DNA from: Pseudomonas versuta
GTDB taxonomy: Bacteria > Pseudomonadota > Gammaproteobacteria > Pseudomonadales > Pseudomonadaceae
DNA: 64,000 nt
Reading direction: 5' to 3'
Assembly (NCBI RefSeq): GCF_001294575.1
Contig: NZ_CP012676.1
Span: 2,914,001 to 2,978,000, forward strand
Each line of letters begins with the position of its first letter. The first letter of the stretch is position 1. The notes under the pieces were generated by a model. It had not been told where the DNA came from. It was given only the letters and a program-made list of their open reading frames with translations, and did not search any database. Shown here in pieces: positions 1 through 8,509 of the stretch. The translations under genes and the position numbers were made by a program.

Positions 1-2
1 TT

Positions 3-128
3 TTTATGTTCAAGGATGGTCTGGAAGCCAACACGCCGATCTATTACAGCCTGGGTGTGGCTCTGCTCAGCTTTGTGGTGGTCAGCCTGCTGGATCGACG
101 CCCGGCCACATTGGCCAGCGCCATCTGA
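3..128 (+). CDS. C-terminal fragment of a probable sodium:solute symporter
   Basis: Only the last 41 codons lie in the window. The frame reads through a hydrophobic stretch (about residues 14-28, YSLGVALLSFVVVSLLD) followed by a short polar tail ending in TGA at 126-128. A terminal membrane helix with a short cytoplasmic tail is typical of the C-terminus of sodium:solute symporter family permeases. A strong factor-independent terminator follows 18 bases later, which supports a genuine gene end here. The family call rests on a very short piece and is tentative; another multi-helix transporter is possible. The 5' part lies outside the window. Confidence 0.45.
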   Translation, partial: FMFKDGLEANTPIYYSLGVALLSFVVVSLLDRRPATLASAI

Positions 129-145
129 TAGATGGTTTTCTTCAG

Positions 146-173
146 GGGGTACGTCGGGCGTACCCCTTTTTTT
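146..173 (+). terminator. Rho-independent terminator of the upstream transporter gene
   Basis: A perfect 8-bp stem (GGGGTACG at 146-153, CGTACCCC at 159-166) with a five-base loop is followed directly by seven T. It lies 18 bases after the stop of the partial transporter gene. Confidence 0.9.
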
Positions 174-502
174 ACTGCAGCACCTTGGCTGCCTCGCAAC
201 CAAGGATCAGTACAACGCATGACCGGCGGCCAGCAGCCTGATCGCTGGCTTAGCGGCGACGCTGTGGCCGACGACGAGGATCCTCGACCGGGATCGGTAC
301 GGGTTGCAGTGGCGGCTCGATCAGACCGAGCGCTACACCGACGTCATGAAGCCATGTTTGCAGTTTGTCTTTCATATATCCCCCTTGGGGTCACTCTGGC
401 GACGGGAATTCTGTTGTCGCTTCGCACTGATAATAGTCCTAAGTCCTACAAGATGCTTGCTTAAGGTCAATGAACTTTAGGCTAATCCCGCACATTTCTG
501 CT
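174..502. other. Intergenic region without a recognisable gene
   Basis: This stretch lies between the transporter terminator and the 3' end of the LysR gene. One + frame at about 225-350 reads like protein (it includes LDRDRYGLQWRLDQTERY) but has no start codon with a ribosome binding site, and I recognise no family. It may be a decayed coding remnant. The end near 440-500 is AT-richer. I see no RNA gene. Confidence 0.4.
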
Positions 503-1405
503 TTAAGCAGTCGCCTGCAATTTCGTCGAAACTGCAGCGTTCAACGGCCTGCGTGCCTGCTGAAGCTCGATCCACGCATTCAGGTTGGCGCCCGTCATGC
601 CTTTTCGCCACATCAACCATGTTGTGGTGCTGGCAAAAGGTTGTTTCAAGGGGTGTACGCCTACATTTTCGTGCCCCGGCAAGCTGGCCAGCATCGACGC
701 CGGCATCAACGCCACACCTGATCCTGCGACTACGCACGCCAACATGCCCTGATAGGATTCAATTTCCATCACCCGCCCCATCGCTGCACGGTCACTTGCA
801 TACCAGGCCTCAAGGCGCGCCCGATACGAACACCCCTGACGAAAAGCAAATACCTCGTGCCCCTGCACATCCCGGGCCCGGGTAATGGGCGGGTGATCCA
901 GATCGCTGATCAGTACCAGGGTCTCTTCGCAATACTCGATACCGTCCAGCCCGGCCAGTTCCAGCGGGCCATCTACCAACGCGGCATCCAGACGCCCGGT
1001 CAGCAAGCCTTCAAGCAATTCGCCGCTGGGGGCCGACTGCACGTGCAAATTCACGGCCGGGTAGGTGCGGTGGTAGTGCGCCAGCAAATTCGGCAAATGA
1101 GTCGCTGCCGTGCTGTACATCGTACCCAGGGTAAATTTGCCGCAAGGAACACCACCCTGTACGGCACTCAGCGCTTCATCATGCAGGGCAAACAGGCGCG
1201 CGGCGTAATCGAGCAGTACCTTGCCAGCGGGGGACAATTGCAGGCGCTGACGCTCGCGCATAAACAGTTCGACACCCATCTGCTCTTCCAGCTGCTTGAG
1301 CCGTGTCGACAGATTGGAGGGAACCCGGTGCAGGCGCTCAGCCGCACGGGTGATCGAACCTTCTTCGGCCACTGCCTGAAAAATCCGTAATTGGCTGAAC
1401 TCCAC
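503..1405 (-). CDS. LysR-type transcriptional regulator
   Basis: A 300-residue protein with the LysR layout: N-terminal winged helix-turn-helix (about residues 1-60, including ITRAAERLHRVPSNLSTRL) and a C-terminal substrate-binding domain. I place the start at GTG 1405 because a GGAG motif sits six bases upstream (1415-1412); a TTG at 1417 would swallow that ribosome binding site. The gene is transcribed divergently from the YbfB/YjiJ-type transporter at 1510, with about 100 bases between, so it probably controls that transporter and itself by the usual LysR arrangement. The effector is unknown. The family is certain; the target is inferred from position. Confidence 0.9.
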   Translation of the reverse strand: MEFSQLRIFQAVAEEGSITRAAERLHRVPSNLSTRLKQLEEQMGVELFMRERQRLQLSPAGKVLLDYAARLFALHDEALSAVQGGVPCGKFTLGTMYSTAATHLPNLLAHYHRTYPAVNLHVQSAPSGELLEGLLTGRLDAALVDGPLELAGLDGIEYCEETLVLISDLDHPPITRARDVQGHEVFAFRQGCSYRARLEAWYASDRAAMGRVMEIESYQGMLACVVAGSGVALMPASMLASLPGHENVGVHPLKQPFASTTTWLMWRKGMTGANLNAWIELQQARRPLNAAVSTKLQATA

Positions 1406-1509
1406 GACATTCTCCAAAACAGAACAAGTAGGTCACTATTATTCATTTTTAAGGAAAGTCAATGTCCTCTAGCCTGACGGTCAATGATTTCACTTAAGGA
1501 AACAGCAGC

Positions 1510-2691
1510 ATGCCCCCCTTCATCCGCCTGCTAGCCAGCTTCATCGCGCTCATCATGGCCATGGGTATTGGCCGCTTCTCCCTGACCCCACAATTGCCGC
1601 ATTTGATCAGTGAAGGCCAGATAGATCTGACCGGTGCCGGCCTGATCGCGGCCGCCAACTATCTGGGGTATCTGATCGGCGCACTGGACGCCATCCGCGC
1701 CAGGCGCCCGGGCCAGGTACGGGGCCGCCTTCACGGCGGACTATGGCTGTGCGTGGCGCTGACCCTGATTTCGTTCTGGGCCCAAGGCTTCTGGCCGCAT
1801 CTGCTATTACGCTTTGGAGCCGGGATTGCCAGCGCCTGGGTCATGGTGATGATTACGTCACTGAGCCAGCACATAGCCGTGACGGCTAATCGTCCACGCC
1901 TGGGGGCGCTGGTCTTTGCAGGTCCCGGGGTGGGGGTTCTGCTCACCGGTTTGCTGGCCCTGTTTTCCAACGTTCTGGGGCAAAACTCGGCCACGCTCTG
2001 GCTAATTTACGCCGCGGCGGCACTGATCATGGTGCTGGCGATCATGCCGATTCTGCCGCAACCGGCCACTCTGACAGCCCGGCCGCACACCCCGCAGCCG
2101 GGCACCCGCCAGCCCGGCATTGGCCGCCTTGGGGCAATTTATGGGCTCTATGGTTTGGGCTACATCATTCCGGCGACATTTTTGTCACAAATGGCCAACG
2201 CCCGGTTCCATGGGCAATGGCAAGCAGACTTGTTCTGGCCCGCCTTCGGGTTGTGCGCAGCAATAGGTGTGGTGCTGATCAGCTTGCGCCGCCCCGCCCC
2301 GGGTACCACGGGGTTGTGGTTAATGGGCGGGCTATGGATTCAGGCACTGGGCGTGCTGGCGTGCCTGTTGCCGAGCAGTACCGGCCTGGCGCTGGGGGTA
2401 ATCCTGTGCGGGACACCCTTTTTGGCCTGCATGCCACTGGTCATGCAACGTTCCAGGGAGCTGGCTCCTCACGCAACGCAGCGTAATGCGGCCTTGCTCA
2501 CTGCCTGCTTTGCTGTGGGACAACTAACCGGTCCATTGCTGGCCGCGCTCAGCAGCCATTTCAGTGGAACACTGCACCCGGCGCTACTCATCGCTGCCAG
2601 CGGACTGTTGCTGGCCGGATTGCTGGCCTGGCGGTCAGTCAGTGCCCCAGCAGTGCCCGCAGCCTACGACGCATCCACTGCTCCGCACTGA
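1510..2691 (+). CDS. YbfB/YjiJ-family MFS transporter
   Basis: A 393-residue inner-membrane protein of about twelve hydrophobic segments. The N-terminus (AMGIGRFSLTPQLPHL) carries the G-I-G-R-F signature typical of the YbfB/YjiJ subgroup of the major facilitator superfamily. ATG at 1510 is preceded by AAGGA 11 bases upstream. It is divergent from a LysR gene, a common pairing for this family in Pseudomonas. Substrate is unknown; members are usually taken to be small-molecule exporters. Its last 53 bases overlap the 3' end of the convergent DMT transporter gene, so the two C-termini are encoded on opposite strands of the same DNA. Confidence 0.88.
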   Translation: MPPFIRLLASFIALIMAMGIGRFSLTPQLPHLISEGQIDLTGAGLIAAANYLGYLIGALDAIRARRPGQVRGRLHGGLWLCVALTLISFWAQGFWPHLLLRFGAGIASAWVMVMITSLSQHIAVTANRPRLGALVFAGPGVGVLLTGLLALFSNVLGQNSATLWLIYAAAALIMVLAIMPILPQPATLTARPHTPQPGTRQPGIGRLGAIYGLYGLGYIIPATFLSQMANARFHGQWQADLFWPAFGLCAAIGVVLISLRRPAPGTTGLWLMGGLWIQALGVLACLLPSSTGLALGVILCGTPFLACMPLVMQRSRELAPHATQRNAALLTACFAVGQLTGPLLAALSSHFSGTLHPALLIAASGLLLAGLLAWRSVSAPAVPAAYDASTAPH

Positions 2692-3568
2692 CAAAGGTGA
2701 TGCCGAACAGCACCAGCACAGCGCCCACCACGAAGTTGAAGCTCAAGGGCTCGCCCAGAATCAGCACCCCGAATGTGACGCCGAACAAGGGCGTCATAAA
2801 CGAGAACACTGCCAGATTGGAGGCCATATAGCGCTTGAGCAGCCAGAACCACACCAGGTAGCTGAAGAACGACACCACCAGCCCCTGGAACAGGACGCTG
2901 GCCACCGCCACGCCGGTAAGGCTGACATGACTGATCTGCCCGCTGGCGGCGGCAATCACCAATAGCCCCACAAAGCCGACAATCAGCTGGTAAAACAGGG
3001 TCAACGTCACCGGCGCCTCGGATAACCGGGAGCCGCGTACCACTACCGTGGTCGCCCCCCAGGCCATGCCCGCCAAAATACCGTAGGCGTCGCCCAGCAA
3101 CATGTTGCGGTCCATGTCGGCAAAAGAAATCCCGCCGGCAAAGGAAAAGGCGATACCCAGAAACGCGAGAAAAATACCCAGCCATTGCAACGGTCGCAAA
3201 CGCTCGCTTGGCAATAGCCAGTTAATTCCCAGGGCAGTAAAGATGGGTGCGGTATAGAGGAATACCGACATGTGCGCGGCGCTGGTCAGTTGCAGTCCTT
3301 GGGCAATAAAGAAGAACTCAAGACCGAACAGGCTGCCCGCCAGCAGGCCACCGCGCCAGGTGTGTGGAACCTGGCTCCAGCCGCCCTTCCAGCAGATCAG
3401 CAAGCCTACCAGTAGCGCCGCGATGCCGGAACGTGCGGCGGCCTGCATCACGGGTGCTATGTCGGGGGCTGCCGTCTTGATCACGACCTGTTGCACACCC
3501 CAGATCAGGCACAAGCCAAGCATGACTTGCAGTGCGAAAGCATCCGTTGCCCGCCGCGTAACACTCAT
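2639..3568 (-). CDS. EamA/DMT-family transporter
   Basis: A 309-residue protein with about ten hydrophobic helices in two tandem EamA repeats, the standard drug/metabolite transporter layout. The first repeat includes IWGVQQVVIKTAAPDI and the second ends near GEPLSFNFVVGAVLVLFGI. I choose ATG 3568, which has AGGTGG upstream, over an in-frame codon at 3589. Such proteins export amino acids or metabolites across the inner membrane; the substrate cannot be told. The 3' end overlaps the convergent MFS gene by 53 bases. Confidence 0.87.
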   Translation of the reverse strand: MSVTRRATDAFALQVMLGLCLIWGVQQVVIKTAAPDIAPVMQAAARSGIAALLVGLLICWKGGWSQVPHTWRGGLLAGSLFGLEFFFIAQGLQLTSAAHMSVFLYTAPIFTALGINWLLPSERLRPLQWLGIFLAFLGIAFSFAGGISFADMDRNMLLGDAYGILAGMAWGATTVVVRGSRLSEAPVTLTLFYQLIVGFVGLLVIAAASGQISHVSLTGVAVASVLFQGLVVSFFSYLVWFWLLKRYMASNLAVFSFMTPLFGVTFGVLILGEPLSFNFVVGAVLVLFGITFVSAEQWMRRRLRALLGH

Positions 3569-3636
3569 AGCACCACCTGAAAAAGCCACGACCCGGGAAG
3601 ATCAAAAAATTGTTGCTCATGTATTACAGGGCAGGG

Positions 3637-4041
3637 TCAGACCGCCAGCTTGCGCGCCGTCCAGTAACCCGACAGTGAGGCCAGGCAAGTCAATAACCCG
3701 CCCCATGCCATGTCCATCAAGGCCAACTGGGCCGACCAGCCTTGCAGGGTCGCCCAGTTGGTCATGTCGTAGGTGCCATAGGCCACCAGCCCGAAGAACG
3801 CACCGCTGACTGCGGCCCGGCGCGCACTGCCCCGCCCCAGGGCCGGCAACACGACAAAGAACACCACGCCCGATACATACAGCAGGTAGAACGCCACAGC
3901 CGGCCCCCACTTGGGCTGCGCCAGCATCAGCGGGCCCAAAAGCTCCCTATAGGTAGAGCTCATGAGCACGCCCAGCCAGAGGCCGTCGAGCACAAGAAAA
4001 GCCAGTAACACACCGGCATACGCCCATACCGCTTTTCTCAT
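3637..4041 (-). CDS. DUF2177-family membrane protein
   Basis: A 134-residue protein made almost entirely of four hydrophobic helices. The motif LDGLWLGVLMSSTYRELLG in the first third and the AYGTYDMTNWATL segment near residue 90 match DUF2177 proteins, which are small integral membrane proteins of unknown function. It lies 21 bases downstream of cvfB on the same strand and 68 bases upstream of the DMT transporter gene, so the three may share a transcript. There is no sign of truncation. Confidence 0.85.
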   Translation of the reverse strand: MRKAVWAYAGVLLAFLVLDGLWLGVLMSSTYRELLGPLMLAQPKWGPAVAFYLLYVSGVVFFVVLPALGRGSARRAAVSGAFFGLVAYGTYDMTNWATLQGWSAQLALMDMAWGGLLTCLASLSGYWTARKLAV

Positions 4042-4062
4042 GTCACCACCCCTTGTGCTGGA

Positions 4063-4899
4063 TCAGATCAATTCGATGCGATCCGGATGAATCGCAATCT
4101 TGCCTTCCTTGTATAGCGCGCCAATGGCTTTTTTGAAGTTGCCCTTGCTGACGCCAAACAGATTGCTGATCACTTCAGGTGCACTTTTGTCACTGACCGG
4201 CAACACACCGTTGTTATCGCGCAACTTGCTGAGGATTTTCGAGTTAAGGCTACTGGCAGCTTCCTGGCCAACCGGCTGCAGACTCAGGCTGATCTTGCCA
4301 TCAGCACGAATTTCCTTGATGTAGCCTTTTTCCTGCTTGCCCGCCCGCATGAACTTGAAGATCTCGTTCTTGTGGATCAAGCCCCAGTGCTTGTTGTTGA
4401 TCACGGCTTTAAAGCCCATGTCCGTGGCTTCGGCCACCAACAGATCAACTTCCTGACCCACCTGATAAGTCGGCGGGGTCTTGTCCAGATAGCGGTCCAG
4501 ACGCGCAGTCGCGGTGATACGGCGCGTGTGCTTGTCGAGGTAGACATGCACCACCACGTATTCGCCGGCGGTCATCTGGCGTTTTTCTTCGGAATACGGC
4601 AATAGCAAATCTTTAGGCAGCCCCCAATCGAGGAAGACACCAATGCTATTAACTTCAACCACTTTAAGACTGGCGAACTCACCGACCTGAACTTTTGGTT
4701 TTTCAGTGGTGGCAATTAACTTGTCAGCACTGTCCAAATAAACAAAGACATTGAGCCAGTCTTCATCTTCACTTGGAATATCTTTGGGAATATAACGATT
4801 GGGCAACAGGATTTCACCGTCTGCCCCACCGTCCAGATACAAACCAAAGTTGGTATGTTTAACCACTTGCAAACTGTTGTAGCGACCGATTAAAGCCAT
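4063..4899 (-). CDS. cvfB: CvfB/YitL-family S1 RNA-binding protein
   Basis: A 278-residue cytoplasmic protein with tandem S1-like OB folds and a C-terminal winged-helix segment (VISNLFGVSKGNFKKAIGAL), the order found in CvfB of Staphylococcus and YitL of Bacillus. Members bind RNA and affect virulence-gene expression in staphylococci; the Pseudomonas role is not defined. Start ATG 4899 has GAGGG eight bases upstream; the in-frame ATG at 4914 lacks a ribosome binding site. The long AT-rich gap upstream holds the likely promoter. The family call is firm and the biological role open. Confidence 0.88.
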   Translation of the reverse strand: MALIGRYNSLQVVKHTNFGLYLDGGADGEILLPNRYIPKDIPSEDEDWLNVFVYLDSADKLIATTEKPKVQVGEFASLKVVEVNSIGVFLDWGLPKDLLLPYSEEKRQMTAGEYVVVHVYLDKHTRRITATARLDRYLDKTPPTYQVGQEVDLLVAEATDMGFKAVINNKHWGLIHKNEIFKFMRAGKQEKGYIKEIRADGKISLSLQPVGQEAASSLNSKILSKLRDNNGVLPVSDKSAPEVISNLFGVSKGNFKKAIGALYKEGKIAIHPDRIELI

Positions 4900-5255
4900 G
4901 TCCAATACCCTCATTACGTGGGCGGCATTCTACCCGAGTTTAGGTGCGTGAACGGGAGCGCCGCAGCCCGGCAGACAAAAAATCTGCGACAGGCCTGATT
5001 TATCAGGTTTTTTTCCCGGTGTGCGGGTGCCACTCGTCACCCTGTGAACGGTCCCGCCCCTCCATCCTTGCTCCCTGCTCTGCTTTTAAAAGCCGGATGT
5101 AGTGAATTAAAACAGCGAGTTAGGGAACTATTAAGCCTTCAATTATGTAACGTGAAAAAACCCTTCCTTATTTTAGGAAGATATTTAACAAGCAATTGTC
5201 AAGCTTTTCAGGTACTATCGTTGACCAAGTTATTTTCTACAGGTCAATAGCCGCC
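4900..5255. other. AT-rich divergent intergenic region
   Basis: This 356-base region separates cvfB (minus) from the small protein gene (plus). It holds a terminator-like hairpin at 4994-5014 and a second hairpin (CTTCCT 5163-5168, AGGAAG 5175-5180) about 75 bases before the small gene. The part after 5100 is clearly AT-richer than its surroundings. No further ORF with a credible ribosome binding site was seen. Confidence 0.5.
4994..5014 (+). terminator. Terminator-like hairpin with T-run in a gene-free region
   Basis: CCTGA (4994-4998), a four-base loop TTTA and TCAGG (5003-5007) are followed by seven T. No + strand gene ends just upstream, so it would end either an unannotated short transcript or a leader transcript toward the small gene at 5256. 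Confidence 0.5.
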
Positions 5256-5435
5256 ATGCGTGTAAAAGCATCCGCCAGCAAAGCAAAGCCAGCTCCCGCA
5301 GTTGAAACCAGTGATTCAATCAATGCACAAATCGAAGCATTCTTGAAATCCGGCGGCGAGATTCAACAAATCAATAAAGGCGTCAGCGGCCAGACATTTG
5401 GCCCGTCCAAGCAAATCACGCTCGGCAAAAAGTAA
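5256..5435 (+). CDS. Small conserved-type protein of unknown function (59 aa)
   Basis: A 59-residue basic protein. Residues 1-20 are rich in Ala, Lys and Ser (MRVKASASKAKPAPAVETSD) and look disordered; residues 21-45 hold a compact motif, INAQIEAFLKSGGEIQQINK, then a GVSGQ turn and a basic tail ending LGKK. I remember similar short basic proteins in Pseudomonas but cannot name one. I start at ATG 5256 rather than the upstream ATG 5196, because the added 20 residues are unlike the rest and the low-complexity start is typical. The ribosome binding site is weak (AGGT at 5241-5244). The 5' leader contains hairpins. Confidence 0.65.
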   Translation: MRVKASASKAKPAPAVETSDSINAQIEAFLKSGGEIQQINKGVSGQTFGPSKQITLGKK

Positions 5436-5625
5436 TACCCCTCGCGTCATCTGGTCCTCATGCGCTTTGCCTTCCAAAGCGCTAGGACTATCGACCTGCC
5501 CCTTTGTTCCGCCCGCCTCTTCTCCCCCGAACAGCAAAAATAGACGAACGGCACTCGATCGCCGGCATTCATCCGTATCCTCTAAAGCCTCTAGATCAAG
5601 CCTTCCAGCCATGAGGGAGTGAACC

Positions 5626-6348
5626 ATGCTGACACAGGCGTTACTGCTGGCCGCATCTTTGCTGGTCAGCACCATGGTCAATGCTCAGGTATTTTCCCGC
5701 GAGCTCGGCGACTTTGACCTCAAGCTTGCCACCCAGCCGAGTCGTAGCATGGCCCAGGGCCTGGTCAAGCCCACCAGCTCCGGTTCGACCTTCCATGGAG
5801 GCCTGGACTTGAGCCATGACAGCGGCTGGTATGCGGGGCAATGGGCGCCGACCATGGGCATCAAGCCTGGCAGCAACCTCGAAGTCGATTCCTACCTGGG
5901 TTACAAGCATCCTTTCGACCAGACCCTGAGCTACGAGCTGGGGATGATCCACTACAGCTATCCCAAGCTCAACGAACTCGACAGCCAGCAGATTTTTGCC
6001 GGCCTCACGATCCTGGGCACCCGTTTTGGCGCAGCCTTCAGCAACGATCCGGACCGGCGCGACAGCACACTGTTTGCCGACCTGGGCGTCAACCAGCCCT
6101 TTGGCATCGGTGTCAGCATGAAATACACCACCCACCAGCTGGGTTCCCCGGTGTCCATCGCAGACGGCGGCAGCGTGCGCGCCTTCAATGACTGGTCAGT
6201 GAAGCTCTCGCGCCCGTGGATGGGGGTCGACCTGAACCTGATCTACAGTGATTCCAGCCTCGATGGCGGTGAGTGCTCCGCCTACTCAGGGCAAAACAGC
6301 CAGTGCGACGGCCTGCTGACCTTCAAGGCCGAGCGGTCTTTTTACTGA
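5626..6348 (+). CDS. TorF-family putative outer-membrane porin
   Basis: A 240-residue protein with a signal peptide (MLTQALLLAASLLVSTMVNA, cleavage near residue 20) followed by alternating polar/hydrophobic strands and a C-terminal Phe-Tyr, as expected for an outer-membrane beta-barrel. Features such as SSGSTFHGGLDLSHDSGWYAG and YLGYKHPFDQTLSYELG fit the TorF/TIGR02001 putative porin family. The C-terminal part holds two Cys (in GECSAYSGQNSQC) that could form a loop disulfide. GAGG sits ahead of the ATG. No substrate is known. It appears monocistronic. Confidence 0.85.
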   Translation: MLTQALLLAASLLVSTMVNAQVFSRELGDFDLKLATQPSRSMAQGLVKPTSSGSTFHGGLDLSHDSGWYAGQWAPTMGIKPGSNLEVDSYLGYKHPFDQTLSYELGMIHYSYPKLNELDSQQIFAGLTILGTRFGAAFSNDPDRRDSTLFADLGVNQPFGIGVSMKYTTHQLGSPVSIADGGSVRAFNDWSVKLSRPWMGVDLNLIYSDSSLDGGECSAYSGQNSQCDGLLTFKAERSFY

Positions 6349-6373
6349 CACTCGGCAGGCTACGCCACCCTGT

Positions 6374-6766
6374 TCAGGCTATCTGAGCCTTCGCCGCCAG
6401 CGCATCAAAGGTCTGTGGGTCCAGCGCGTCAGCTTGCTCATCAAGCACCTGCACCGGGTGATCGTTGCCCGGGATGCTGCTGTCGATCAGGCTCAACAAG
6501 CTGGCACCACGCGGGGTCAGGATGAAGTTTTCGCCATTGCCACCCTCATCTTCCGGCCGCGCTTCGATAAAGCCGCGCTTTAGCAGCAAGGCCTCGTAAT
6601 CTGCAGCCTGCATCTTCAGGTCATCCAGATTGCCAATCGGCTGCCCGGCGGCGGCCAGCGCAGCCGCGTGCTCTTCGGCATAGGCACGCGGCGCGAAGTT
6701 TTCACCTGCACTGTTCTGCACTTCATGCAGCAGACGTTCAATCAGTGGCCAGTTGTAAGTAGTCAT
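6374..6766 (-). CDS. Hypothetical winged-helix-like protein
   Basis: A 130-residue acidic cytoplasmic protein. The N-terminal 90 residues (MTTYNWPLIERLLHEVQ to about ILTPRGASLLSLI) resemble a winged-helix fold, with LTPRGASLL as the strand/wing end seen in DUF2513- and PadR-like regulators; the C-terminal tail is Asp/Ala-rich. GGAGCG lies about nine bases before ATG 6766. The gene is convergent with the porin gene, 25 bases apart. A regulatory role is suggested only by the fold impression. Confidence 0.65.
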   Translation of the reverse strand: MTTYNWPLIERLLHEVQNSAGENFAPRAYAEEHAAALAAAGQPIGNLDDLKMQAADYEALLLKRGFIEARPEDEGGNGENFILTPRGASLLSLIDSSIPGNDHPVQVLDEQADALDPQTFDALAAKAQIA

Positions 6767-6924
6767 CAGCTTTACGCTCCGTACGGTTCGATGAAATAAG
6801 ACCTCATCAGTAGTGACCGGCGCGCCGGGCGGACGTTCAGCTTTCTGGCTGACGGGTGAACGCTCCTCCAGACAATGCGAACCAGCCCCACCACCTCAGG
6901 TGTTGTGGCGTAATCAAAACCCAC

Positions 6925-6954
6925 AAAAAACCCCGGCCTTGGCCGGGGTTTTTT
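6925..6954 (-). terminator. Bidirectional rho-independent terminator after the RNA helicase gene
   Basis: CCCCGGCC and GGCCGGGG (6931-6948, two-base centre TT) are flanked by six A on the left and six T on the right, so it can act on both strands. It lies just past the helicase stop at 6971. Confidence 0.92.
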
Positions 6955-6970
6955 ATGTCACGCCAGCGCC

Positions 6971-8317
6971 TTATTCAGCGGCTGGTGCTTCTGGCTTGCG
7001 GCGCTTGAGCGGCGCCATGCCGTCCTTGCTGACAAGCGACAGCGCATCGGTCTTAGGGCGGTTGGCTATTTTACGCTTGGTCGGTGCCTTGGCGCCGGTC
7101 TTCTTCTTGACGCCCTTGGCATCGGTCTTTTTCTTCTTCACGCCAACGGCTTTGCCCGAGGCCTTGACGTTTTTCGGTCCGCCGTAGGTGCCTTTGACTT
7201 CCTTGATGGTGCGGCGCTCGAAGCTTTGCTTCAGGTAACGCTCAACACTGGACATCAGGTTCCAGTCGCCGTGGCAGATCAGCGAGATCGCCAGGCCATC
7301 ATTGCCCGCACGGCCGGTACGGCCGATACGGTGGACGTATTCATCACCGCTGCGAGGCATGTCGAAGTTGATCACCATGTCCAGGCCATCAACGTCCAGA
7401 CCACGGGCCGCCACGTCGGTGGCCACCAGGATCTTGACGCCGCCCTGCTTCAGGCGATCGATCGCCAGCTTGCGATCCTTCTGGTCTTTCTCACCGTGCA
7501 AGACGAACGCCTTGTAATCCTGCGCCACCAGGCGACCGTAGATGCGGTCAGCCATGGCACGGGTATTGGTGAAGATGATGGCTTTTTGATAGGTCTCGTT
7601 GGCCAGCAGCCAGTTAACGATTTGTTCTTTGTGCTGGTTGTGGTCAGCGGTGATGATTTGCTGACGCGTGGTAGCGTTCAGCTGGCTGACCTGGTTGAGC
7701 TGCAAGTGCTCGGCATTGTTCAGGACCTTGCCGATCATCTCGCGCAGGCCGGAACCACCAGTGGTGGCCGAGAACAGCATGGTTTGCTGACGGTTCGGGC
7801 ATTCGTCGACCAGACGCTGAACATCTTCGGAGAAGCCCATGTCGAGCATGCGGTCGGCTTCGTCGAGCACCAGCACTTCAACTTCTTTGAGGTCCAGGTT
7901 GCCGGCGTTCAGTTGCTCCAGCAAACGACCCGGAGTACCGATCAGGATATCCGGCACCTTGCGCAGCATGGCAGCCTGAACCTTGAAGTCTTCACCACCC
8001 GTGATCAGACCGGACTTGATGAACGTGAACTGGGAAAAACGCTCAACTTCTTTCAGCGTTTGCTGTGCCAGCTCGCGAGTCGGCAGCAAGATCAACGCTT
8101 TGATGCTCACACGGATCTTGGCAGGGCCGATCAGGCGGTTAAGAATCGGCAGAACGAAAGCGGCCGTTTTACCACTCCCGGTTTGAGCTGTAACCCGCAG
8201 GTCACGCCCTTCGAGCGCGAGCGGGATGGCCGCGGCTTGCACAGGCGTTGGCTCGACAAATTTAAGCTCGGCCACAGCTTTAAGCAGGCGTTCGTGCAGG
8301 GCGAAATCGGAAAACAC
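6971..8317 (-). CDS. rhlE: DEAD-box ATP-dependent RNA helicase, RhlE type
   Basis: A 448-residue helicase with all core motifs: Q motif (PTPVQ, residues 23-27), Walker A AQTGSGKT (44-51), VLDEADRMLD, the LFSATT motif and HRIGRTGRAG. The C-terminal 70 residues are a Lys-rich tail (KKKKTDAKGVKKKTGAKA), probably for RNA binding. The start is GTG 8317, with GAGGT seven bases upstream; the reading frame runs open to 8449 but that extension lacks family similarity. It resembles the protein I know as RhlE1 of P. aeruginosa. It likely remodels structured RNA or ribosome intermediates, notably in the cold. Confidence 0.9.
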   Translation of the reverse strand: MFSDFALHERLLKAVAELKFVEPTPVQAAAIPLALEGRDLRVTAQTGSGKTAAFVLPILNRLIGPAKIRVSIKALILLPTRELAQQTLKEVERFSQFTFIKSGLITGGEDFKVQAAMLRKVPDILIGTPGRLLEQLNAGNLDLKEVEVLVLDEADRMLDMGFSEDVQRLVDECPNRQQTMLFSATTGGSGLREMIGKVLNNAEHLQLNQVSQLNATTRQQIITADHNQHKEQIVNWLLANETYQKAIIFTNTRAMADRIYGRLVAQDYKAFVLHGEKDQKDRKLAIDRLKQGGVKILVATDVAARGLDVDGLDMVINFDMPRSGDEYVHRIGRTGRAGNDGLAISLICHGDWNLMSSVERYLKQSFERRTIKEVKGTYGGPKNVKASGKAVGVKKKKTDAKGVKKKTGAKAPTKRKIANRPKTDALSLVSKDGMAPLKRRKPEAPAAE

Positions 8318-8509
8318 GGGTGCTACCTCGAAGAAATGCAAAAAATCAGCGGCATAGATTAACCGTTTCGAGCGTCCAGGCCGAGTTTCTTTGTACAAAC
8401 GGCATGAAACAAATGGTTTTTCAGTGTCTTTAGTACAACGAAAGCCCATAAATCGCTCTGAAGTGCTCTAATCCCAAGGATATTTTTCTTTGGGATCACG
8501 CTTTCGCTT

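Noticed and set aside
225..350. Protein-like reading frame in the first intergenic region
   Set aside because: It has no start codon with a ribosome binding site, and no recognised family; at most a coding remnant.
7226..8362. 378-codon ORF on the + strand opposite the RNA helicase gene
   Set aside because: It is the complementary shadow of a highly expressed GC-rich gene, with Gln/His/Val-rich composition and no family.
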